From: Prevotella sp.
GTDB taxonomy: Bacteria; Bacteroidota; Bacteroidia; Bacteroidales; Bacteroidaceae
Direction of reading: 5' to 3'
DNA: 64,000 nt
NCBI GenBank assembly: GCA_017617615.1
Contig: JAFZVV010000013.1
Coordinates: 1 to 64,000, forward strand
The translations under genes were made by a program, and so were the position numbers. The notes beneath the pieces are model-generated. The model saw nothing but the letters and a program-made list of their open reading frames with translations. It did not search any database and was not told where the DNA came from. Of the stretch, positions 40,232-47,961 are shown in pieces (position 1 is the stretch's first letter; the number at the start of each line of letters is the position of its first letter).

Positions 40232-43141
40232 ATGAAAAGTATAAAAACAAACATATTTCTCTTTGCCATGTTTGCTGTTGCGCCGCTGACAGTCAATGCC
40301 CAGGTCACTGACGAGGTCACTGACGGCGACTCTATCGTGGTGAAAAAGAAAGTCCATGTTGCTTTCCGCGACAAGGATCCCGACCATCTTCTCGGAGGCA
40401 TTTCCTATGTTGACATGGAAGAACTACAGAAGAAGGATTATACAATGAGTAGCCTTGAAGACATGTATGCTCTTGTGGGTGGATGGAATGGCGGCAACCT
40501 CTGGGGTATGGACGATGACCGTCTTGACACCAACGACAACAGCAACCTTCCGCTCGTCATCATCGACGGAGTGAAGCGCCCTTCCAACAACGTGCTTCCT
40601 TCTGAAATCGAGCAGATAACCTTCCTCAAGGGTGCGCAGGCCGTGGTGCTCTATGGCTCGAAGGGCGCGAAGGGTGCAATCCTGATTACCACCAAGCGTG
40701 GCAAGGTCGACGGACTTCAGATCGTGGCCAATGCCAACACAGGATTCCACGTGGCTAAGGAATTCCCCGAATATCTTGGCTCCGCAGAGTACATGACGCT
40801 CTACAACGAGGCCCGTGCCAATGACGGACTCGACCCAAGATACAGCCAGCAGGATATCTACAACCATGCTTCTGGCCTTAACCCCTACCGTTATCCCAAC
40901 GTGAACTACTATTCGGATGAGTATATCCGCAAGGTATACAACCGTTCCGAGGGTACGGTGGAGATACAGGGTGGTGGTGCTCGTGCCCACTTCTACACGA
41001 ACATCAACTACTACCGCAGCGAAGACCTCCTGAACTTCGGAGTGGCCAAGGACAACTACACCGACCGTTTCAGCGTACGTGGTAACGTCGACCTCGTGGT
41101 CAACAAGGTCATCAAGGGTTTCGCCAATGCAAGCGCTACCTTCTACAATGCTAACGTAAACAAGGGCGATTTCTGGGGTGAGGCATCAACCATGCGTCCG
41201 AACTTCCCGGAAAACGCAGCCCCCCTGATTCCCATCGACATGGTCGACCCCAATGCCTCCAAGGCTCTTGCCATCCTTGGCAAGTCGCTCAACATCATTG
41301 ATGGCAAGTATTTCCCTGGCGGTACAAAAACCACCCAGACCAATGCCATCGCTGATTGCTATTTCGGTGGCAGGTCAACTGATGTAAGCCGTCAGTTCCA
41401 GTTCGATGCAGGTATCATCTACGACATGAACAAGTTTGTGAAGGGCTTGTCATTCAAGACCTTGTTCTCTATCGACTATGCCGCTAAATACAGCCTGTCG
41501 TATAACAACAAGTATGCGGTGTTCATCCCAACTTGGAGTAACTATAACGCAAAGGACGCCATCGTAGGCATTACGCAGCAGAATGACGAAGTCGTCACGG
41601 GACACATGTCCATGTCGAACTCAGCGTATCGCCAGACCATCAGTTGGAACGGACATTTCGACTACGAACACACCTTTGCTGGCAAGCATCATGTCACCGG
41701 TATGCTTCTTGCTAATATGTATACGACAACGGCCAGTGGCACATACCATCGTTATGCGAATGCCAACTTAGGACTTCAGGTCGGTTACGACTACATGGAA
41801 CGTTACTTTGCTGATGTGTCATTGGCAGGCGTTCATTCTGCCCGTCTTCCTGAAGGCAACCGCGAAGCCATCTCGCCTTCGTTCACCATCGGCTGGAATC
41901 TTGCCAGGGAGAATTTTCTGAAAGACAGTTTCGTCGACGACCTCTTGCTCAGCGCCTCATACAGCGACCTGAACGAGGATATCGATGTCTATATGGGCGA
42001 CAGGCAATTCTATATCTACGTTGCCCAGTGGGGAAATACCGGAGGCAACTTCTCATGGAATGAAGGATCCAGTACAAACCGTACGTATTCCACAGCAGGT
42101 AGCAACCCCGCCCTCGACTTCGTCCATCGCAAGGAATTCTCCGTCAATCTTCGTGGTTCGTTCTTCAACAGGTTGATTACCACAGACATTACCTACTTCA
42201 ATACGGATATGGATGGGTTTATTATCCAGAACCCGACCATGTTCCCCTCTTACTTGCAGGGTGGCATTTCCGGAAGTACATTCAAACCGGCTATCAACAA
42301 CAACCTCCAGAACCGCCAGGGCATTGACTTCAGCGTAACGGTCCAGAAACAACTTGGTCAGGTTCACGCTGCACTCGGTGTCGTCGGTACGTATCTCAAG
42401 ACGAACTATAAAAAGTACGATGAACTCGTGGAATGGGATTACCAAAAAGCGGAAGGACGTCCTATTGATGCCATTTGGGGCTATAGGTGCCAGGGCTTCT
42501 ACTCGGTCAGCGACTTCGATTACAACAGTGAAACCGGCAAGTACACGCTGAGGAAGGACCTCCCGACTCCGATGATTGGTGGTACCATCCAGCCCGGTGA
42601 CTTGAAGTACGAGGATGTGAACGGTGACAATAAAATCGACAGCAAGGACCAGGTAGAACTGGGCAAGTGGGGCACATACGGTGCACCCCTCACTATGGGT
42701 GTGAACCTTACCCTCAAGTATAAGAATTTCACGCTCTTCGTACTCGGCAATGGCCAGTTCGGCGCATCCGGAATGAAGAACGGCAGTTACTACTACATGA
42801 GCGGTGATGCCAAGTATTCGGTTAATGCCCGTGGTCGTTGGACTCAGGCCACAGCAGATACGGCTACCCATCCTCGTCTGACTTCACTGAGTTCTGCCAA
42901 CAATGCAGCCAATTCCACATTCTGGCTGTACAGCACCGACCGTTTCAATCTCCGCAAGGTACAACTGACCTACGACTTCCCATCGGATATGTTTACTGGA
43001 AAGTGGGTAAAGGCTCTCTCGGTTTATGTGAACGGAAACGATCTGCTCACGATCTCCAAGGAGCGCAAGTTGATGGAGACAAACGTAGGCTACGCACCAC
43101 AGACCCGTTTCTATAATCTCGGTGTTAAGGTAACCCTTTAA
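40232..43141 (+). CDS. SusC-type TonB-dependent transporter lacking the N-terminal regulatory-like domain (XusC-like)
   Basis: 969 residues. Signal peptide 1-22 (PLTVNAQ). Unlike the other two SusC proteins of the window, it has no carboxypeptidase-regulatory-like domain: the plug begins within 60 residues (VSYVDMEELQ-like region, then LPLVIIDGVKRPSNNVLPSEIEQITFLKGAQAVVLYGSKGAKGAILITTKRG). The barrel ends in TRFYNLGVKVTL. The same short form is known for the second transporter of xylan-type loci. It should import a second class of oligosaccharide, or work with the same substrate. Gap to the following SusD gene is 23 bp. Confidence 0.93.
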   Translation: MKSIKTNIFLFAMFAVAPLTVNAQVTDEVTDGDSIVVKKKVHVAFRDKDPDHLLGGISYVDMEELQKKDYTMSSLEDMYALVGGWNGGNLWGMDDDRLDTNDNSNLPLVIIDGVKRPSNNVLPSEIEQITFLKGAQAVVLYGSKGAKGAILITTKRGKVDGLQIVANANTGFHVAKEFPEYLGSAEYMTLYNEARANDGLDPRYSQQDIYNHASGLNPYRYPNVNYYSDEYIRKVYNRSEGTVEIQGGGARAHFYTNINYYRSEDLLNFGVAKDNYTDRFSVRGNVDLVVNKVIKGFANASATFYNANVNKGDFWGEASTMRPNFPENAAPLIPIDMVDPNASKALAILGKSLNIIDGKYFPGGTKTTQTNAIADCYFGGRSTDVSRQFQFDAGIIYDMNKFVKGLSFKTLFSIDYAAKYSLSYNNKYAVFIPTWSNYNAKDAIVGITQQNDEVVTGHMSMSNSAYRQTISWNGHFDYEHTFAGKHHVTGMLLANMYTTTASGTYHRYANANLGLQVGYDYMERYFADVSLAGVHSARLPEGNREAISPSFTIGWNLARENFLKDSFVDDLLLSASYSDLNEDIDVYMGDRQFYIYVAQWGNTGGNFSWNEGSSTNRTYSTAGSNPALDFVHRKEFSVNLRGSFFNRLITTDITYFNTDMDGFIIQNPTMFPSYLQGGISGSTFKPAINNNLQNRQGIDFSVTVQKQLGQVHAALGVVGTYLKTNYKKYDELVEWDYQKAEGRPIDAIWGYRCQGFYSVSDFDYNSETGKYTLRKDLPTPMIGGTIQPGDLKYEDVNGDNKIDSKDQVELGKWGTYGAPLTMGVNLTLKYKNFTLFVLGNGQFGASGMKNGSYYYMSGDAKYSVNARGRWTQATADTATHPRLTSLSSANNAANSTFWLYSTDRFNLRKVQLTYDFPSDMFTGKWVKALSVYVNGNDLLTISKERKLMETNVGYAPQTRFYNLGVKVTL

Positions 43142-43164
43142 TTGAAAACTGAAAATTGAAGAAA

Positions 43165-44979
43165 ATGAAGACAAGACACATTATATTGTATTTCATCGGT
43201 CTCCTCGTTTTCTGCTCATGCGATGACATGTTTGAGCCGGCAGATGAAAACAACCGACAGACGGAAGACATGACCGAGGAGTCGAGGTACGCACACGGTC
43301 TGCTGATGTATGCCTACGACCGTCTTCCCTATATGACGACTACCCAGACGGACATCGCCACGGATGATGCTGTCACCAACCTCCTGAACAGCAGTTACCG
43401 GAACATGGCCATGGGTACATGGCAGGCAGACAACAATCCGATGTCTGTGTGGGACAATTGCAAGGATGGCATCCAGTATGTCAACCTCTTCTTCTCCATC
43501 GTGGAAAAGGTGAAATGGGCTCCCAGTGCCGCTTCCAAGCAGCAGTTGTTCATCGACCGCCTGAAAGGTGAGGCATTCGGACTGCGTGCCCTGTTCTATT
43601 ACTATTTGCTTCAGGTTCATGGTGGCTATGCCGACGACGGCATCCTCTATGGCGTGCCCATACTGACCACCCCCGAAGACGGTAGTTCCGACTTCAATCT
43701 GCCACGCAATACTTTTGCCGAGTGCGTGCAGCAGTGTTTCGCCGACTGCGACAGTGCCATGGCATATCTCCCCATGGATTATGTAGACATCAGCAGTGTT
43801 GATGATATCCCTGCAAAGTATAAGGCTCTTGGCGCGAACTATTCCAATTTCAACCTTGTGTTCGGTGGCAAGGCTTTTGGTCTGATGTCGGGTAAGATTG
43901 CCGAGGCCATCAAGGCACAGATTGCCTTGCTCGCCGCAAGTCCCGCCTTCCGCGACCAGAGCGGCGTGACTTCTGCCCAGGCAGCAACGCTTTGCGCCAA
44001 TGTACTCAAGCGCATTGGTGGAATGGATGGATTTGACAATACAGGCAACATCTGGTACAAGAATTCTACAAAACTTGAACCCAGTGCCTCGGAAATGCCA
44101 GAAATCCTCTGGCGCGAAGACCGTCGTAAGAATGCTGATCAGGAAAAGGAGAACTTCCCGCCAACACTGTATGGCAATGGTCGTGTCAATCCTTCCCAGA
44201 ACCTCGTCGACGCATTCCCCATGCGCAGTGGTCTTCCTATCACCGATGCCAGGTCGGGCTATGATCCCAAGAATCCCTATGCCAGCCGTGACCCGCGTCT
44301 TACGGATGATGTCCTCTATAACGGTACGACTTTCAGAAGGACCGTGGTCATCACTGGTACTTATCCGAACGACAAGAACGAGACAGAAGACAACATCAAC
44401 AAGAACAGTTACTCTACACGTACTGGCTATTACCTGAAGAAACTTCTCCGTGAGGACGTCAGTCCACAGTCAAGTTCTCTCATTGAGCAACAGCATATCT
44501 ATCCCCGCATCCGCTACACTGAAATCTTCCTGGCTTATGCGGAAGCAGCCAACGATGCCTGGGGACCCAAGGCCGACCCGACCGGTGTTGGTTTCACTGC
44601 GTACGATGTGATCAAGGCCATCCGTGAGCGTGCCGGACTCGGTACGAACGAGATTGGACAGCCGCTTCCCGAAGGTGATGTGTATCTTGAAGAGTGTGCT
44701 GCCGACCAGGCCAAGATGACAAACCTCATCCGCAATGAGCGTCGTCTTGAACTTTGCTTTGAGAACAAGCGTTTCTGGGACCTCCGCCGTTGGATGTTGC
44801 CAATCAATGAAACTGTTAGGGGCATGAAAATCGACCGCGACGAAGCAAGTGGTGAACTCTCCTATAACATTATCGATGTTGAGGAGCGTGTATACGACAG
44901 TTCCTATCAGTGGTACGGACCAATTCCAAAGGGTGAAATACTCAAATGGAGCAACCTCAAGCAAAATAAGGGTTGGTAA
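43165..44979 (+). CDS. SusD/RagB-family lipoprotein (second of PUL, XusD-like)
   Basis: 604 residues from ATG 43165; an in-frame TTG at 43156 lies in an AATTGAA-type repeat and is unlikely to be the start. Lipobox VFCSC followed by DDMFEPAD. SusD features: GLRALFYYYLLQVHGGYADDGI, FLAYAEAANDAWGP and the C-terminal block MTNLIRNERRLELCFENKRFWDLRRW, ending SNLKQNKGW. It pairs with the transporter immediately upstream. Confidence 0.93.
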   Translation: MKTRHIILYFIGLLVFCSCDDMFEPADENNRQTEDMTEESRYAHGLLMYAYDRLPYMTTTQTDIATDDAVTNLLNSSYRNMAMGTWQADNNPMSVWDNCKDGIQYVNLFFSIVEKVKWAPSAASKQQLFIDRLKGEAFGLRALFYYYLLQVHGGYADDGILYGVPILTTPEDGSSDFNLPRNTFAECVQQCFADCDSAMAYLPMDYVDISSVDDIPAKYKALGANYSNFNLVFGGKAFGLMSGKIAEAIKAQIALLAASPAFRDQSGVTSAQAATLCANVLKRIGGMDGFDNTGNIWYKNSTKLEPSASEMPEILWREDRRKNADQEKENFPPTLYGNGRVNPSQNLVDAFPMRSGLPITDARSGYDPKNPYASRDPRLTDDVLYNGTTFRRTVVITGTYPNDKNETEDNINKNSYSTRTGYYLKKLLREDVSPQSSSLIEQQHIYPRIRYTEIFLAYAEAANDAWGPKADPTGVGFTAYDVIKAIRERAGLGTNEIGQPLPEGDVYLEECAADQAKMTNLIRNERRLELCFENKRFWDLRRWMLPINETVRGMKIDRDEASGELSYNIIDVEERVYDSSYQWYGPIPKGEILKWSNLKQNKGW

Positions 44980-45024
44980 TCAATTTCAAGGTTTAAAAAA
45001 CAGAAATAGTAAACCATAAGAATT

Positions 45025-46149
45025 ATGAAACTTTCAAAATACATATTCGGAGTAGCCTTGGGGACTCTTTCTCTCGCCTGTGCGTCGTGCTATAATGCAG
45101 ATCAAGAGTTCCCAGACTATGAAGGAGGTACAACAGCCTACTTCGCATACCAATTCCCCGTACGTACACTCGTGCTTGGCAACGACATCTACGACAATAC
45201 GCTCGACAACGAACACAAATGTCGGATATGGTCGACTATGGGTGGTGCTTATGGCGGACGTAACGCATACGTAGACATTGCTGTCGATGAGTCACTCTGC
45301 GACAACCTCTGGTTTGTCGATGACGGCGGGAACGCGTCAAATCCGGTGCTTCCCATGCCAACGGCATACTACACCCTTTCATCCAATGTCATTCCCTACA
45401 ATGGTGAACCCCGTGGCTATGTGGAAGTACAGTTCACGGATGCTTTCTTCAACGATGCGAAAGCCATTGAGAACACCTATGTCATTCCACTGGTGATGAA
45501 GAACGCCAGAGGCATTGACCATATTCTTACTGGCTCGCCACGTGAAGGTCTTTCTCCCTCACGTACCAATACTGAGGACTGGGATGTCCTGGCCAAGGAC
45601 TATGTGCTTTACTGCGTGAAGTACATGAACCCCTGGCAGGGAAAATATATTCGCCGTGGTGTGGACAACGTGACTGAAAAGGGCACTACCATGACAGTGG
45701 TCCGCAAGGATTTCTCCCTCGTTAACTCAGACCTGGAGCATTACAAGGAGAACCCTGTGAACCAGAACGACGAAGTTTGCGGCATCACCACGAAGAACAT
45801 GTCACAGGCCATATTCCCTGTTTCTTTCAAGCGGGCGAGTGGCGCGTCTGTTTCTTGCAACCTCATCCTCACCTTCAATGGAAATCAGTGCACCATATCC
45901 ACTGATGATGAGGACGTAACGGCCACCGGCTCCGGCGAATTCATTGTCAAGGGAACAGAAAGGGCTGAATACAAGGACTACCAATGGGGAAGCATGAACG
46001 GAGAACCCGTACAGCGTGATATCCTCCGTCTGGCATACGAAGTGAAATTCAACAACAGCGACATCCAGGTTTCAACAGCCGATACGCTTGTTGTTCAGAC
46101 TCGTGAGTCAAACAAGAAAGTATTCTTCTCACCAAAGTACGTTAAATAA
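45025..46149 (+). CDS. Surface lipoprotein with DUF1735/DUF5627-like architecture (XusE-like)
   Basis: 374 residues. Signal peptide with Cys at 19 and 22 (LACASCYNADQ); lipidation of one of them is likely. The N-terminal half (QFPVRTLVLGNDIYDNTLDNEHKCRIW, then ATMGG-like and YTLSSNVIPYNGEPRGYVEVQFTDAFF) matches the DUF1735 pattern found in many PUL lipoproteins, and the C-terminal half looks like a lipocalin-type beta domain. Such proteins are placed between SusD and the binding or hydrolase genes of xylan-type loci and probably bind glycan on the surface. No catalytic motif. Function is inferred from position. Confidence 0.85.
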   Translation: MKLSKYIFGVALGTLSLACASCYNADQEFPDYEGGTTAYFAYQFPVRTLVLGNDIYDNTLDNEHKCRIWSTMGGAYGGRNAYVDIAVDESLCDNLWFVDDGGNASNPVLPMPTAYYTLSSNVIPYNGEPRGYVEVQFTDAFFNDAKAIENTYVIPLVMKNARGIDHILTGSPREGLSPSRTNTEDWDVLAKDYVLYCVKYMNPWQGKYIRRGVDNVTEKGTTMTVVRKDFSLVNSDLEHYKENPVNQNDEVCGITTKNMSQAIFPVSFKRASGASVSCNLILTFNGNQCTISTDDEDVTATGSGEFIVKGTERAEYKDYQWGSMNGEPVQRDILRLAYEVKFNNSDIQVSTADTLVVQTRESNKKVFFSPKYVK

Positions 46150-46152
46150 TTT

Positions 46153-46158
46153 AGGAGG
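46153..46158 (+). promoter_or_regulatory. Consensus Shine-Dalgarno sequence of the GH10-like gene
   Basis: AGGAGG sits 8 nt before the ATG at 46167. Such a perfect Shine-Dalgarno sequence is unusual for this organism, where most genes in the window have none. It fixes the start codon. Confidence 0.7.
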
Positions 46159-46166
46159 CTAAGCAT

Positions 46167-47828
46167 ATGAACAAGATTTTTAGAAATGGTCTCATGATGT
46201 TGGTTGCGGGAACACTTGCAGTTTCCTGTGCCGACTATAACGTGACAGACGAATTTAGCGCTCAGCCCGATCCGACTTATGTCACGCCATATAGTGACCT
46301 GGCTCCAGTGAAGTCATACATCAACAGAGAGCAGTATCCCAACTTGTCGCTCGGCACCACGCTCAAGGTGTCGGATTTCAACAAGCAGGACCTGGCTCAT
46401 TCTGCTGCTGTCACCAATTTCGACAATGTAGCTTTCGGAACCTCCTTGATGTCGGGTACCATCATCAACGATAAGGGTGTGATGAACTTCCTCGATATGA
46501 GCGACCTGCTCTCCCACGTGGAAGAAATAGGTTATGAGGTCTACGGCAGTCCGCTCTTCGCGAATGCCAATCAGGCAGACGGATGGCTGAAAGTGCTTAC
46601 CGCTCCTATTGAAATCCCGGTCGACCCTATTGAAGACGTGACCGTTGACTACACCACCATGGAGGAGTTCACCGGTACGGCAGAAGGCACTAAGCCGGTT
46701 ATCGTCAAGAATTATGATGGTAATGAAAATGCGCTTAAGGTTCCCAAGAGCAGAAGAGGAAAGACGCGCATCGTAGAAGGCTTCGACATAGACCCTCTTG
46801 GCACGTACACCATCACATTCAATGCCAAGGTCGATGATGAGGTCAATCTTGTCTGTACTTTCGCCGACAACAAAATCCAGGATGGTGGAAGTGACAAGAA
46901 GTTCCAGATCAAGGCTGGCAAATGGCAGAAGGTCGTCATCGAGGCAATGCCTGCTGAAGGAGCGACAGAGGGTTACCTGATGATTGAGGGTAACATGAAC
47001 TCTGATGTCTATATCAAGACAGTTCAGGTCGTCCACTTCCCCGACAACCATCGTCCACAGACAGAGCAGGAAAGAAACGACACCATCGATTATGCCATCA
47101 ATGCCTGGTGTGAAGGTCTGATGAAAATCAACGCCGGACGTATCAATATGTTCGACCTCATCGACGAACCCCTCGACACGAAAGCCGTTCTCGACAACGG
47201 TATGTTCGACATCAAGCACTCTACCGACCTTATTTTCTGGCAGGATGTGCTTGGCAGTGAGAACTATGCTCCGGCAGTTTCAAGGGCAGCAAGCGCTGCC
47301 TATCAGAAATATGAGGGCGATCCCGCACAGTTGAGATTCTTTATCAGTGAGTCGGGTCTTGATGATTCCCAGAAGATGGCAAGTCTCAACTACTGGATTC
47401 AGATTTGGGACAGCAAGGGTGCAAAGATTGATGGCATCAACGCGAAATTGAACCTTGCTTATAGTGAGGATCCTGAAAAGCAGGCAGCCAACGTGGCATC
47501 GCTTGAAAATCTTCTTTCGAACCTTGCTGCTTCGGGCAAATTGGTGCGTCTCTCCAACTTCGACATCAAGTATCTGGATGCTTCGGGCTTGAATGTATCG
47601 GCGAAGGACATTACGGAAGAGCAGCGCCAGAAACTTGCCGACTACTATGGCTTCGTCATCAAGAGTTACATGAACAAGATTCCACATGACAAGCAGGCAG
47701 GCCTCTGCAAAGGCAGCATGGTTGACACCAGCGACCCTGTAGGTCTTTGGGCTATCGACAGCAATACCAAAGACTGGGTGCGCACGGCCACTTACAAGGC
47801 ATTCTGTGATGCGCTCAGCGGAAAGTAG
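46167..47828 (+). CDS. GH10-like surface lipoprotein, predicted catalytically inactive, with inserted CBM
   Basis: 553 residues. Lipobox LAVSC (Cys21). Residues about 65-145 resemble the first strands of a GH10 xylanase barrel, about 160-290 form an inserted CBM4-type beta module (IVEGFDIDPLGTYTITFNA ... SDVYIKTVQVVHF), and about 300-553 give the rest of the barrel. Catalytic positions have changed. The acid/base strand reads FDLIDEP (Glu334 kept, the preceding conserved Asn is Asp333). The nucleophile strand reads RLSNFDI, so the usual Glu of TELDI is Asn464. The GHTLVWH segment is replaced by GSPLFANANQ. Expected role: a xylan-binding surface protein evolved from a Xyn10C-type enzyme. The alignment was made by eye. 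Confidence 0.82.
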   Translation: MNKIFRNGLMMLVAGTLAVSCADYNVTDEFSAQPDPTYVTPYSDLAPVKSYINREQYPNLSLGTTLKVSDFNKQDLAHSAAVTNFDNVAFGTSLMSGTIINDKGVMNFLDMSDLLSHVEEIGYEVYGSPLFANANQADGWLKVLTAPIEIPVDPIEDVTVDYTTMEEFTGTAEGTKPVIVKNYDGNENALKVPKSRRGKTRIVEGFDIDPLGTYTITFNAKVDDEVNLVCTFADNKIQDGGSDKKFQIKAGKWQKVVIEAMPAEGATEGYLMIEGNMNSDVYIKTVQVVHFPDNHRPQTEQERNDTIDYAINAWCEGLMKINAGRINMFDLIDEPLDTKAVLDNGMFDIKHSTDLIFWQDVLGSENYAPAVSRAASAAYQKYEGDPAQLRFFISESGLDDSQKMASLNYWIQIWDSKGAKIDGINAKLNLAYSEDPEKQAANVASLENLLSNLAASGKLVRLSNFDIKYLDASGLNVSAKDITEEQRQKLADYYGFVIKSYMNKIPHDKQAGLCKGSMVDTSDPVGLWAIDSNTKDWVRTATYKAFCDALSGK

Positions 47829-47833
47829 AGAAC

Positions 47834-47895
47834 TCACCTGACAGATAATTGCCGGTGAACAATAGGAATCTTTCCGATTTTCCTGGCAATTATCT
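47834..47895 (+). other. Possible alternative RNA structures before the CBM protein gene
   Basis: AGATAATTGCC (47843-47853) is perfectly complementary to GGCAATTATCT (47885-47895). A second helix, TCACC (47834-47838) with GGTGA (47854-47858), would enclose the first arm, so the two would exclude each other or form a pseudoknot. It lies in the 133-bp gap after the GH10-like gene. The remaining gap is AT-rich. Confidence 0.5.
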
Positions 47896-47961
47896 TTCAA
47901 AAGTTTTAATAACATAATTATATTATCCTCTTATTATTTATTAATCTAAATTATTTCTATT

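Noticed and set aside
46167..47828. Active endo-1,4-beta-xylanase
   Set aside because: The nucleophile position is Asn464 and the His-containing substrate segment is lost, so hydrolysis is not expected.
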